Shown: in pieces, positions 24,430 through 36,072 of the stretch
Layout of the letters: each line of letters starts with the position of its first letter
Position numbering within the stretch: position 1 is the first letter of the stretch
Assembly: GCA_015680685.1 (NCBI GenBank)
Contig: MNCI01021399.1
Span: 352,664-416,663 of the forward strand
Length of the DNA: 64,000 bases
DNA from: Gnetum montanum
Taxonomy: Eukaryota; Streptophyta; Gnetopsida; Gnetales; Gnetaceae
Direction: 5' to 3'
Program-made: the position numbers and the translations under genes
The notes under the pieces: generated by a model
Told to the model about the DNA's origin: nothing
Database searches by the model: none
What the model saw: the letters and a program-made list of their open reading frames with translations, nothing else

Positions 24430-25560
24430 TATAAGAGAAACAACAACATGATCCATGGTGCTAAGAATTGAGGCAACAGATCACCTCTAATGGACCGCTC
24501 TATATGGATAGTCATGCAATGCTATGGAGGGATGGTCAAGTATGTGTTCTAGAAGCTCTCTGAATTTAATTGATGGATGAGGCCCACATGAGTAGACACA
24601 AAATGGATCCAAGTAGTTAGAAAATGTACCAAAGTCTACAACAAATGTATTGGTGGCCTATTATGAAGAGGAATGTAGGAGTATGTATCTCAATGTTTAA
24701 TTTACCAACAAGTGAAGATAGAGCATTAGAGACCTTGGGGAAGTTTGCATTTCCATGACATTCCTCAGTGTAAATGGAATGCCATTGGTATGGATTTCAT
24801 TGTTGGGATTCCATGAGCTTGCAGTGGCTATGATGCTATATTAGTAGTTGTTGATTCATTGACAAAGTTTTCCCATTTCCTTACCACATGATCGTCAGTA
24901 AGTGTAATAGAAACTACATATCTCTTTTTTGTAGAGATAGTGTAGTTGCATGATGTGCCATGATGGATTATTAGTGATAGAGACACTTGATTCATTTTAA
25001 ATTTTTAGTAAGAATTTTAGAAGGATATGGGTACAAAGCTGAATATGAGTTCGGCATATCATTGATAAACTGATGGTTAAACTAAGTAGGTGAATCACAT
25101 TCTAGAAGACATGTTGAGAGCCTGTACTTTGTAGTATAGAGAAGGTTGGGATTAGATGCTATCATTAACTAAATTTGCATATAATAATAGTTATCAGGAG
25201 AATTTTTAGGTAGCATCATATGATATTTTATATGGTAGGCCATGCAGAACACCTTTATGTTAGGATATCATAGAATATCATCAGCGGGTGAGCAATTCGT
25301 AAGGCAAACTATAGAGTAGATTTGGGAGATTCGAGATAGATTGAGAGTTGCATAGGAAGGTAGGAAACATATGCTAATTAGTGTTAGACGCCACTAGATT
25401 TTGTAGTTGGAGATAATGTATTTCTTCTTGTTTCTCCCTTGAAAGGCCTTGATTTGGCTGAAAAGGAAAATTGACTCTTGGATACATTGGTTCCTTTTAG
25501 GTGTTATAGCAGATTGGGAGAGTGGCCTATCAGATAGCATTACCTCCTCATTTGACACAT
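24430..25560 (+). pseudogene. Element C integrase, broken
   Basis: Recognisable parts are the zinc-binding start near 24590, WWPIMKRNV (near 24650), and GMDFIVGIP (24785-24820), the first catalytic Asp. Later come IISDRDT (24968-24990), the second Asp, and a TDG..TK..VNHILEDMLRAC segment (25070-25120). The catalytic Glu position in that last segment reads Lys. Frameshifts separate these blocks. The C-terminal blocks (RVAYQIALPPHLTHVHDVFH-like) continue to about 25590. Confidence 0.8.
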
Positions 25561-25569
25561 GTCCATGAT

Positions 25570-25831
25570 GTATTTCATATATCTATGCTACAAGGTTATG
25601 TGCCTAATGAACATCATGTGATTGATCATTCAGGAATACAACTATAGTATGATGTTAGTTATGTTGAGCAACCAATAGAGATTGTTGATCATATGTTATG
25701 AAAACTATGTAGTAAAGTTGTACCTATGGTCAAGATTTTATGGAGTAGACATGGAGCTTCAAAGGCAACATGGTAGGTGCAGACTAAGATACATGTAGCT
25801 CATCCTAAGATCTTTTGGGAGGAAGATTTTC
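25570..25831 (+). pseudogene. Element C chromodomain-like integrase tail
   Basis: The frame runs FHISMLQGYVP, EQPIEIVDHML (near 25665), SKVVPMVKILWSRHGASKATW and HVAHPKIFW. This matches the C-terminal tail of Tekay/Del integrases, a chromodomain-like fold thought to steer insertion to heterochromatin. Trp codons near 25700 and 25772 have become stops. Confidence 0.75.
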
Positions 25832-25844
25832 AAGGAGGAAGGAG
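25832..25844 (+). other. Polypurine tract of element C
   Basis: AAGGAGGAAGGAG directly precedes the 3' LTR. It is the expected plus-strand primer, placed where a Ty3/gypsy element should have it. Confidence 0.8.
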
Positions 25845-28626
25845 CGTTACATCCCATCTAAAGACATTAGATATGATTTGTACATTACATGTGGAGCCCC
25901 AATGGGTTGTTAAGGACGAGTTAACCTAATATAAATATATTTTATATGTTATGAGACTTCATATTTATGTTATGATTATGATGTATTAACATGCTTAACT
26001 AACATGATTATGTACACTAGCCCTATGTGATGTGTTAAACAAGTGAGGTTGTTGGTAGGGGTATTGGATTGGGGTACAAGAGCATCTATCTGGTATGTAT
26101 TTATGCTTTATGTATGATTTTGGTATTTATGCATTTGCATTATAGTGCTATGATGTATGATTTTTGAGTGTGATTTTTTCATGTGAATGTGTAGTGTGTT
26201 TGATAAGGATTTCGTAGGTTCAAGCATATTTTAATTTGGAGTTCTAGTGTGACTATTATGCACGTTTGAAATGCAAGGTATTAGTTGGGAAGGAAATAAA
26301 AGAAATAAACTTATGAAAAATAAATAAAAGTAAAAAATTAAAATAAAAATTAGATGTTTCACATGATATGAAAAAATGAAGTGGCTTGTGTATATTTTTT
26401 TTGTAACAAAAAAAAACACATGCTAAAAGCATATTATGAAAAAAAAACATAATTTATAATGTTGTTTTTTTTACCACCATCCTTTTCCTACTGCCACCTA
26501 TAAAAATTTGGTTTGTTTCATTATTTTTTATGTATTCAGAAATAGAAATGAGGATTATGTTTATTCTCTTCTCTTTTCCTCAGTTTTCTTCTATTTTCCT
26601 TCTTTTTCTAGAAGTTTAAGCTTTGTGGATGATTTTTGCTTACTTTGAACTTGGATTTGGAATTGTTGCACTTACATCTATGTGGGTGTAGAACTTGTTT
26701 AGAGTGAAATGGAGTTTTGCTATATTTTTGAAGGGTTTTTGCTTATTTCAACCTTTTTGCCCCAACAATTTTAATTGGTGGATTATCTTTACCTTTTCCT
26801 TGTATTTTTGTGTTATATTAGTGTATATGATTATGCGATGTGGGCATGTGAGGAAGATAGCTCAAAGACTGAGTTTGGACATGTTATTTTACCTATTTCC
26901 CAAAATTGTCCAATTTTGGTTGTGAATTGTGTAGTAATATATATAAGATGTATGGTATGTTGTGGACTTATAGAATATGATATGTGTTGATAAGACTAGT
27001 ATGATTGGAATCTGATATTTTTGGGGCCTATTGTGGCACAAGCATTTTTGGAAGTTCCAATCCTTCCTGGCAATAATTAAATATTAGTTTATTAATCAAA
27101 CTTTGAATGCACATAACTTTGCTTCCAGGAGTCCAATTTAGATAAAATTAGTGTCATTCGGATCATTTTGGAAAGTACTTTCTAATCATGGGATTGACTT
27201 TCTCTTTAGGCATATATCATTTTGAAGGTTATTATAGTGATCATTTGTGTGGAAGTACATGTAATGTGAGAAATAAGGTATGGTTTTATCATATCATTTT
27301 ATCAATGTTGTTTTGTTGAATCAGTGCATTATTTTCATGGAATCATTGTAATTGTTAGGTGTGTATATATGTGGTTATGTTATCTTTGTTTGGATGCGTT
27401 GTGATTATGACATGTGTTGGCTTAAGCTAGTTAAAATGTGCACATTTCTTTACGACGATGCTTGTAACATTCATTGGCAGGTGGTGCTAACATGAGGATG
27501 TGAACTGGTTGGTGATGAGGCACCTTGGAGGTAGTATGGATTAACCTCCACTATGATGCATTGGTGAGGCTCCTATCTCAAGCCTCATCCTAAGAGTGAA
27601 AGAGTGTAGGTGTGTTTATCCCTATGATTGGTACGTGGAATATGTGTGTTCATTCCTATCACCAATCCTTTAGAAGGCTAGTGGTTGAAGGTCACAGGTT
27701 GATGAACCCTAGCATGGGTTGGATAAACAAAAGGCTAATAAAAGACCTACAAGCAATGATTGTTATGAGTACTCATGGCAACGTTTCACATGCTACACTA
27801 AGTGTGAATATGCTAAAGACCAAATGGGTTATGTATATGATAGTATCGATTTGTGAGTCATATTGCTAATAATATGTATTATGATTGGATTATGATTGTA
27901 TGTATCATGGACTATTTGATGGTATATCATAGGTATGATGACATGGACATGATAGTGGAAATGAATGTGATGTGGTGTAATAAATATCTGATAGATGATG
28001 TCGGACCATGGCTTTTTCTAGGATTGTATGATAGCCAACTATCCTCTTTGATAATGATTATGTTAGCATTATAGGTGATATGGTGGGTGTGTTGTTTTGA
28101 GCATCCATAAGACTAATAGTTGTTGTAGGTTGCGTTGTACCCCACTCCTCTCCTTTAGTGTAGCACTTGTCAACCATCTAGCAAGGGAACTGTAAAGGAT
28201 TCCCACTCAATTATGTACTAACTTTATTTAATTATAGGTGAAAGGCATAGAAGCCTAGACAAGCATGGAGAGGGAGAGTAGAAGAGGTGAAAATATTCAA
28301 TGCTTAGTTAATGTATATTTTCATGTATAGTAGTATAGATTATGTATCATTGTATGAAAATATCTATACTCTTATATATACGATGATGATGTTCCTGTGT
28401 TTTTATATTTTAGTAAAGTAGTGCATATTTTGATTTATGTAGAGATATGTAGTTTTATAAATTAAATGTATGTTTAATTTTTGTTTGGTATGAAATTTCT
28501 ATGTAGTTTTACCTTCCACAGTATCATATCTTCTACATATCATTGGTTTTTAGTTATCATGCTTCTGTTGTAAGATTACTAATGATCCTAGGCATCACCT
28601 TGCCCTAGCTAGGATGGGGTGTTACA
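25845..28626 (+). repeat. 3' LTR of element C, uninterrupted, 2782 bp
   Basis: It starts CGTTACATCCC (the 5' copy has TGTTATATCCC, so the terminal T has mutated) and ends GGGGTGTTACA. It aligns along its length with the split 5' LTR. Small frames at 26231-26450 minus, 26695-26990 plus and 27612-28074 plus also occur in the other LTR in altered form and show no domain; I do not treat them as genes. Confidence 0.85.
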
Positions 28627-28631
28627 TGATT
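28627..28631. repeat. Target site duplication TGATT, right copy
   Basis: Identical to 12540-12544 and directly next to the LTR end of element C. Confidence 0.85.
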
Positions 28632-28686
28632 AATATATAATTCCCATAATTTTTTATCTTCCTAAGTAGACTTCTTAGATGCAAAG

Positions 28687-29524
28687 TGATGAACCGCAAT
28701 ATCGGGGCCACAATATCACATCTGCAATATCGGAGCCTACCATGCGATGTTGGATACCCGATATCGGGACCTGCCTCCTTGCCTATAAATAAGAGGTGGG
28801 AGTATTTGGTTTTGTATTAGATAGTTAGGCCCTTAGCCAAAATCTTACCTTTTCTCCCTCCCAGAGTTAGAATTATTTCTTCATGCCTATAGTAGGAGTC
28901 ATCAAGTAGATGGATCTTTATTCGAGCATTGTGTACTTAAGCACACCTTGTGCACAGCAATAAAGACAAACTTTATGATAAACCTTGCAGCATCAAGAAT
29001 AGATTAGTTAATTTTAATTATTATTATTAAATACTTTCTTAGTTAATTAATGCTCTCTCTCCCTCTCTCTCTCTCTCTTCCTACAACTCTCCTAAGTAAA
29101 TACACTTAGTACAATAACTTCAAGCATGCGTGTAACACTTGGTAACCCACTAATGATTAGCATTTGGTAATCCTAGTAGTGTTCCACTGGCTTAAGATGT
29201 GTACGGCAAGTGAGAATGGATACTGGTGTTAGGATTAATTAAATTCTAGTTAATGAGTAGTTAAGTTAAATTAGTCACTTAGTTATCTCTCTCCTTCCCT
29301 ATTAGCACAGGACATGAAAACATAAAAGATATAAAAATCATATGCCTCAAGATTACTTAACCATACTATCGTAACATACAAGTAAGTTTGGGAAGACAAC
29401 GATCAACCAACCTATCCTTATTCCACAAGGGTGCATAAGCACTTAGTCCTTGGAATTCGACTGGATCATGTGTGAAATGCTCGTATTTGTATGGTTGAGC
29501 GTAGGGGTACCTCACTGCTCATCA
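28687..29524 (+). repeat. 5' LTR of Athila-like element B2
   Basis: It starts TGATGAACC and ends GCTCATCA, giving the inverted ends TGATGA/TCATCA. It is followed by a primer site. The first 80 bases carry AATATC/GATATC half-palindromes at 28698, 28712, 28726 and 28760, the first three exactly 14 bp apart. A TATAAATA at about 28784 could be the promoter. GATCTTTATTCGAGCA and AATAAAGA (about 28959) mark the transcript end region. A CT-repeat lies at 29050-29080. Confidence 0.85.
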
Positions 29525-29525
29525 T

Positions 29526-29543
29526 TGGTGCCGTTGCCAGGGA
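29526..29543 (+). other. Primer binding site of element B2
   Basis: TGGTGCCGTTGCCAGGGA lies one base after the LTR. It matches the TGGCGCCGTTGCC-type primer site typical of Athila/Tat elements. Confidence 0.85.
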
Positions 29544-29660
29544 CTTAGTTGTTTTTGCACTAATTTGAACTTAGGAAATCATTCACATTTTTGGAACAAA
29601 CCCTTAGGGTTGGTTGAGAAAATAATAAACAAGAATACATTGTACACTGAATAGACAAGT

Positions 29661-31720
29661 ATGTCTCCTTCTTCATATGAAAGTGCCTTGCCGCCTAGGT
29701 CTGAAATAGGAAACAATCAATGGCATAATACACATGATGTTGATTTGCTAGTCCCTCAATAGTTTCAAGTGGTATATATTCATACCAATGAGTATATACC
29801 AAAATTCACCTTTATCCTCCATCAAGATGAAAAACTATGTTGGTGAGACTTAGAAGGTAACATAGTGTTACCTCTCAATCGTTCAGTCCCAAGCATGCTT
29901 CTTCGTGCTCTCACATGAATTGACATTCCACACTTACACACAGAATACATTGTGCAAGAACATGACTCGAGAGAATACCATCCCACAGAGGCACAACATC
30001 AAAAGGACTTGTAATAGGAGAGACATCATAATTCTTTAAAGGGTAAGTGATCCTAGGATGTTCCACATGTCTTAAGCGAAAATGAGGGTGGTGAACCTAC
30101 CTTAGGCAGTGGCCCACACAACGATGTTCCTTCCCTTGACTTTGGCCAAGGGGTTGTGTATCAGAATCTTCATTCCACTATTCATAACCCAAATTTTGAT
30201 ACCCATAGGAAAAAAAGGTCTAAAAAAGGGACACAAATACATGATAAAGGTGGACATTTTGATCGTAATTGCGATCAAGGCTATGACCGTCGAAGAGAAG
30301 GTAGCAAATACCATCATGGTGATGGTTCCCCTTCTTCTTCACCTTCATCATCTCCTTCACCCTCTTCTTTAGTATCCAGATGCAGTCATAAAGAAAAAGA
30401 CCATGGGGATAAAGGAGGCAAAGTGGAAGTCATAAGTGAAACAGCCAGGAAAGGGAACAAGAACACTCTAGAGAATCACAACATAGAAAAAGGGAGAGTA
30501 GGGAACAACGTAGGCATCATAGACGCCATGGATGAGACGATCATGATGAACCCCTACTCACTAATCGAAGTATGTTAGACATAGCTGAGGCTATTAGAAT
30601 TTCAACAAGGCACTAGAAAGATAGTAGGATCAAGAGCTTAGATATGAATAGAATCCCACAATTTGAAGGGGGATACAACGTTGATCCTCATAATCACTTA
30701 CAAGCATTCCATGTTGTGTGTGCCTTACAAAACATAGAGAACAAATGGAAAAAACTTAAGTTGTTCCCATGGACGCTAGTTAAAGAAGCAGAAAGTTGGT
30801 ACCAATCCTTAGAACCAGAATCTATTCGTAGGTGGAGTACCATGCTAGAATTGTTCAATGATAAGTACCAAATGTACTCACGAGTATCCAACCTGCAAAA
30901 GAAAATCCAAGGCTAGAAACAAGGAGGACATGAATCCTTGGATGCTGCCATGGGCCGATACTATGCACTATTACATCGTTGTCCTAGCCATGGTTATTTG
31001 CAAAGGGATCAATTACACCATATCATAGATGGGCTTAGGCATGAAACGAAAATAACCCTTGGGACTTATGCCCAAGGAAGACTATCCAAGCTTAGGTCCC
31101 ATCAAATTTAAAGACTATTGGAGCAAGTTGCTAAGGAAGAAGGTGAGTTATGAAAGAGAGAAAGTGCAGAAGAGTATAACTAAGATCCTTCCCTTGGGAA
31201 GAGGGGAATAATATTTTATGAGGATGAAGAAGAGCCACCACTCAAAGAGATGGTGAACAAGAAAACTTTTCCTATCCAAAAGTTGACATCAGAAGTATTA
31301 GCAAAGGTAGACCAGATGTGGGATTCCCTAGAAAATAGATTTTAAACTATTCTTAAAATAGTATAGGAGTCTAGAGAGCAAGGTAGTGAGAAAATAAAAA
31401 AGAGATAAGCTGAACATGCATGTAGCAAGGATAAGGGCAAAGTTTCCATCATCAAAGAAGTTGTGGATTTGGAAATAGACAATGATAGTGGATGCGAGAT
31501 ATGCCAATATGACCATCCTAAGGGATGTTGCCATATAATCTCACATCTACAGGAGTTTGGGGTGTATGCACTCAACCCACGATTAAACAAAAGGAAAACA
31601 TCCTAAAGGTTACCTTATCCTCAAGGTAACCCAAGGCAGTTCAACCAACCGTTAACATATTATCCAAGTGGAACTCCACCACAATCAATTGAGAAATATT
31701 AATAGTGACAATATGCACAA
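29661..31720 (+). pseudogene. B2 gag, broken
   Basis: The likely start is ATG 29661 (MSPSSYES). An N-terminal part (NEYIPKFTFILHQDE, LLRAL) is shared with B3. A charged, Ser-rich linker follows (30156-30578). The capsid core is at 30644-30916 (FEGGYNVDPHNHLQAFH, SWYQSLEPESIRRWSTM, ELFNDKYQMYSRVSNL). The C-terminal part includes LEQVAKEEGEL and the zinc finger CEICQYDHPKGCC near 31494-31535. Stops include one after IQG (30916), where B3 has Trp. Confidence 0.85.
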
Positions 31721-32530
31721 TCATGGGGAATGCCACCACCAAGGTAACAGTATCCTTACCGGCAACCTGACCTATATGGATATTACATGCAGTAGCTAGT
31801 CTCTCCATGTGACTCTACTGGTCACATTACTCCTCAACCTGACTACCAAGCTCGTGAGTATTATAGGACTCCTTCTCCTAGGGACAATGTTCCACAAACA
31901 TACCACCCTTCTCATCTAGCCACATCTCTCCCACCAATAACTCCATTACCACTTGCTCCAGCTATGCAAGGTGAAATCCCTACCTAGCCGCAACAACATA
32001 ATGCCACAAGGGCTATTAACTCTCAACCTACTATTGGTTCCAACAACCACATGAAGAAAAGACCTTTCTTTAGAACCAACAGTCCAACCAAGCCCTTGCA
32101 ATCACAAGCAGATGATTCCTTAGATACCTTAGTATCAATCAAATCTTCAGAGCCTCCTTCAACCCAACCACCACACTCAACACATATCATCATGCTAACA
32201 CATGCCATCACTGATTGTTTCAAAGCTAAACATCTTCCTAGGAAATTCTCTGATCTTGGGAGTTCTCTGATATACTTACAAATTGCTATAAATGAACCAT
32301 TCAAGGTTCTTTTGGATTCATGTTTTGGTGTCAACTTGATTTCTCAAGAAATGTACAAGGCCTAGAACCTACCTCCATTGAAAAAGAGCAACATTCATCT
32401 AGAGTTGGCCGACCAGTCCATCACTATTCCATTAGGACTAGTGGAGGACATTGTTACCATTGTTTGTGGGTGGTCGTACCCAGCTGACTTCCTAGTGATT
32501 TAGATGAACAACGGTAAGGGGAACTTCCCA
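31721..32530 (+). pseudogene. B2 gag tail and aspartic protease, broken
   Basis: The frame at 32051-32365 runs from the Pro/Ser-rich linker (KKRPFFRTNSPTKP) to the protease active site VLLDSCFGVNLISQEMYKA. The active-site Asp and Ser are kept but the following Gly is Cys. After a stop (where Trp is expected), the domain continues to GWSYPADFLVI near 32470-32504. B3 keeps LLDSG at this position, so the loss is specific to this copy. Confidence 0.8.
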
Positions 32531-33770
32531 ATCATAATGGGAAGAGCATGGCTAAGCACAGTTGACATGTGCCTAGGAATCCATAATCTTTCCCTAGAAA
32601 TATAAAAAAAAACACATTCAGAAAGATCAAGAAGAAGAAATTTCCATGCATTGCATACAATGACACAAGTTGTAATTGTGTGCAAAGGTCATGGGTTATG
32701 CAAAGTTTAACATTGCATAAATGCAAGCAGTGTGCACAAGTGATCAACATACAAAGATGCATGTATGTAGTAGCCACACGAGAGGAAGGCACCCAATGGT
32801 TGACAGTTGATCAAGAAAGTAGTTCAATCATATGCATGGAACCAATTGAGGGTTTGACTTGCACTTACATCGATAGCATAGATGCATTAGAGCAAGTCCA
32901 CCACCAACGTTCAAGTATTAACCTTGAAAATATCAATTGGGGGAAGTTGGAAATCCCTAAGAAATTTAATCAGGAGCCCCTTGAGCTAAAACCATTACCC
33001 ACCGGTATAGAATACACGTTCCTTAAAAATGGAAAATCAGTAATTATTAACACTAAGCTTGCTCCACAATTAAAAGAGAGATTGCTAAAGGTAATAAATA
33101 AATGTTTGAAAGCCTTCATTTGGTCATATCCCAAATTAACTAGAATAGATCCTAGGATATGTCAACATAGGATTTACACCATCCCCTCCATGAAGCCTCA
33201 AAGACAACTGCAGAGGCAATTGAACCCAAAGTTGAAGCAAGTAGATAAGGAAGAAATCGAACAACTTCTCAAAGCTAGGTTCATATACCCCATTGCTGAT
33301 AGCGAATAGGTTAGCCCCTTAGTTATTGTTCCTAAAAAGGAAGGAAAATGGAGGGTGTTCATAGATTTTAGGCTAATAAATATGGCAACATTCAAAGATC
33401 ACTTTGCATTGCCATTTTTCAACCAAGTCTTAGACACCATCGTAGGGAATTACTATTACAATTTTCTGGATGGATATAGCGGATATAACCAAATACAAAT
33501 AGCCCCAAAAGACCAAGCCAAGAGTATGTTCACCAGTCCTTGGGGAACATTTGCATACAAATAGATGTTTTTTGGCTTGTGTAATGCCCTTGCAATGTTT
33601 CAATGATTAGTTCTAAGCATATTCTAGCAGTAGATAGGAAACGATGTGGAGGTCTTTATGGACGACTTCTCCACTTATGGAGAAAACTTTGATCAAGCCT
33701 TGGACCGATTACAGTAAGTGTTAAAAAGATGTGTAGAAATCAATTTGAGGCTCAACTAGCAAAAACACCA
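32531..33770 (+). pseudogene. B2 reverse transcriptase, broken by stops
   Basis: The frame at 32680-33309 holds the linker and RT start: INWGKLEIPKKFN, LPTGIEYTFLKNG, AFIWSYPKLTRIDPRICQH, MKPQRQLQRQLNPKLKQVD and ARFIYPIADSE. A stop replaces Trp before VSPLVIVPKKEGKWR. Next come DFRLINMATFKDHFALPF (33355-33564), FLDGYSGYNQI, and FFGLCNALAMFQ after another stop. The catalytic box VFMDDFSTYG (33653-33682) keeps both Asp. In the Athila lineage this domain copies the element's RNA into DNA. Confidence 0.85.
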
Positions 33771-33771
33771 T

Positions 33772-34602
33772 TTGAGGGTCCAAGAAGGCATAGTACTAGG
33801 GCACAAAATCTCACACATAGGGATAGAGGTAGACTCCGAGAAAATCAAAGTTATCCAAGGAATTACCCATCAACTGAAAAGTATCAAAGACATTCGATCA
33901 TTCCTTGGACACACTAGCTACTATAGGATATTTATTAAGAACTTTTCAAAGGTTGCCAAACCATTGGTGGAATTAATGAAAAAGGACGTACCTTTCAAAT
34001 GGACCAGGGAATGTGAACTAGCTTTCCAAACTTTAAAATAGAAGCTAGTAGAAACACCCATCCTTCAAGCTCCTAACTGGTCCAAACCATTCCAAATCAT
34101 GACTAACGCATCCAACTATGCCTTAGGACCCATACTTACACAATTAGATGACCATAAGAATCCTTATTACATCCACTATGCAAGTAGCAGTATCGCTAGT
34201 GTACAACTTAACTACACTACCACAGAGAAGGAATTAATGGCTATAGTGTTTGTACTAGAAAAGTTTAGACACTATGTATTGGGATATAAAGTATATATAC
34301 ATACAGATCATAGTGCAATAAGGTTCCTCATAAATAAGCCAATGGTTAGCCCTCATATCATACAATGGATTGTAATCTTACAAGAGTTCGATCTTATGAT
34401 GATTGATTGTAAAGGCACCGAGAACGTAGTTGCTAATCATTTATCTTGGTTGCGATGGGACAACAAAGAGGATGAGTATCCAATTTCTGATTATTTCCTA
34501 GCTGAATTCCTCTTTGCTAGTGTAGTGAATAATCAATCGCCCATGGAGACAAACTGGTACAGTAACATTCTTACCTATCTTCTCACCCAACAATTACCAT
34601 AA
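33772..34602 (+). pseudogene. B2 RT connection and RNase H, nearly open
   Basis: The frame at 33772-34041 has EGIVLGHKISHIGIEVDSEKI and IRSFLGHTSYYRIFIKNFSK. After one stop the RNase H frame (34099-34602) has MTNASNYALGPIL, where the first catalytic Asp of the usual DAS is Asn. TEKELMAIVFVLEKFRHYVLG, VYIHTDHSAIRFL and GTENVVANHLSWL follow. The remaining catalytic positions look intact. Confidence 0.85.
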
Positions 34603-34767
34603 GAGTTAAACCTTAAGAAGAAATAACAGTTTCTTCACTGAGCCAAGTACTTTATGGAGATCAATGGGAAACTTTAAAAAGTGTGTCACAATGGCTTGGT
34701 TTGATGGTGAGTTCTCCAAGATGCTCATGAAGGTCCTTGTGGGGGTCATTACGCTAGGAGATGAACA

Positions 34768-35460
34768 TTGATCAAGATCTTGCTTGCTGGATATTATTGG
34801 CCTACATTGTTTCCGAACATCCATCAATTCATCCAATCTTGTGATCATTGTCAATGTGATGGGGGAATGACTACTAGAATGGAGGGTCCACAACAATGGA
34901 TCCAACTGTTAGAACCCTTTGACATTTGGGGAATTGATTTTATGGGGCCGATTACACCAATGTCCAATGGAAAAGCTTATATTGTTGTTGCCATTGATTA
35001 CCTAATAGAATTGGATGAAGTAGTTGTTGTTAAAGATTTTACATCATCTACAACTACACGATTTTTTCAACAACAAATCATAAACAAGTTTGGTGTGCCT
35101 CGTGCACTTATTTTAGATAATGGTACACACTTCACAGGTGCAAATTTTCAGAAATTAATGCAATGCTTAAGGGTTGAACACAAACTAATAATACCATACC
35201 ACCCCCAAGCGAACGGTCAATCCAAATTTACCAACAAGGAGATTATGAAGATATTGATAAGAACTATTAGCAATTTTAGGCGATGTTGGAACACTAAACT
35301 GAACAATGCTCTTTGGGCATACTGCTCCATATGGAAACTCCTTACAAGCTACTCTCCCTATGAGTTAGTGTATAGTAAATTACAGACACTTCCCATTCAA
35401 ATTGAGCTCCATACACTATCCATGACATGTGACCTCAACCTTGACCTTGATCTAGCATAG
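34768..35460 (+). pseudogene. B2 integrase core, open for 230 codons
   Basis: One frame stays open across most of the integrase. The zinc-binding HH-CC end is HQFIQSCDHCQ, and the catalytic triad blocks are GIDFMGP, LILDNGTHFTGA and NGQSKFTNKEIMK. All three acidic residues appear present. A WPTLFPN segment is where YYWP is expected, and NALWAYCSIWKLLTSYSPYELVY matches the end of the core. The upstream frame is broken, so this could be made only from a separate start (ATG 34768); there is no sign that it is. Confidence 0.85.
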
Positions 35461-35469
35461 AAACAATGA

Positions 35470-35889
35470 TTGGTAACCCTTAACTTGCTAGATGAAAATC
35501 AACTAGCTATCCTATCATCTAACGAATTGCACAAGGCATTCAATAAACAACATCATGACCTAAGAATTAAGAAAGTTAAATATCAACCAAGAGATAAGGT
35601 TCTCTACTGGAATCCCACACATCTTCCACAACATACTAAATTTCAAACATTGTGGAAAGGACCTTATATTATTTATGCAACTTTTCCTTTAGGGGCCATG
35701 AAAATATACAAACCTAAGAGCCCAAACAAGAAATTGTTGGTCAACGTGCAACAAGCCAAACCTTTCCATGATTTAAGGATAGCCAGTACACATGCTACCT
35801 CTATTTATGGACAACCTTGCTCTCTATTTCAGATCTCCTCCTTTCAACTCAATCATGGGGGAGATGGCCACCTATGCCAACCATTCTAG
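35470..35889 (+). pseudogene. B2 integrase C-terminal domain
   Basis: LLDENQLAILSSNELHKAFN, then KYQPRDKVLYWN and LWKGPYIIYATFPLGAMKIY, match the GPY-type integrase tail of Ty3/gypsy elements. It binds DNA without strict sequence need. No chromodomain follows, as expected for the Athila branch. The frame ends in the conserved non-coding GGGGGAGATGGCCACCTATG block. Confidence 0.8.
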
Positions 35890-36072
35890 GGCCTTAGTTC
35901 TTTTTGAATTTTTGTTTTACATGTTTTTGTTTTACACATTTTTTCAACTTTTCTTATTTTTGCTTTACACCATCATTCATATTTTTACTATTTCTTTGTT
36001 TACTTGATTTATTTTTATTCGTCATCCAATAAGTGCTCATGATGGTGGATTGTATTATATCATATTGATTAA

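Larger units (their letters stand above)
12545..28626 (+). mobile_element. Gypsy element C (Tekay/Del-like), complete but inactive, with nested B1
   Basis: The element runs from LTR start TGTTATATCCC to LTR end TGTTACA and has matching target duplications. It has a Met-tRNA primer site, gag, protease, RT, RNase H, integrase, a chromodomain-like tail, a purine tract and a 2.78-kb 3' LTR. The C-terminal tail and long LTRs fit the Tekay/Del branch of plant chromoviruses. Stops and frameshifts are spread through gag and pol, and catalytic residues are lost. About 6.1 kb of an Athila-like element (B1) sits inside the 5' LTR. Confidence 0.85.
28687..36072 (+). mobile_element. Athila-like gypsy element B2, nearly complete internal region
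   Basis: B2 has a 5' LTR, primer site, gag, protease, RT, RNase H, integrase and integrase tail in Ty3/gypsy order. It lacks most of the 2-kb 3' untranslated region present in B1 and B3: soon after the integrase tail (about 36070) it meets the LTR that also serves as the 5' LTR of B3. The VFMDDFSTYG active site and IRSFLGH..YYR segment are characteristic of the Athila RT. It is the best-preserved polymerase in the window but has many stops. Confidence 0.85.

Noticed and set aside
26231-28074. Several 60-85-codon frames in the C 3' LTR as small genes
   Set aside because: The matching 5' LTR has them altered or broken, and no motif is seen.
34768-35460. B2 integrase as a captured host gene
   Set aside because: It is open for 230 codons, but RT and RNase H upstream and the GPY tail downstream are in element order and broken; openness is likely chance survival.
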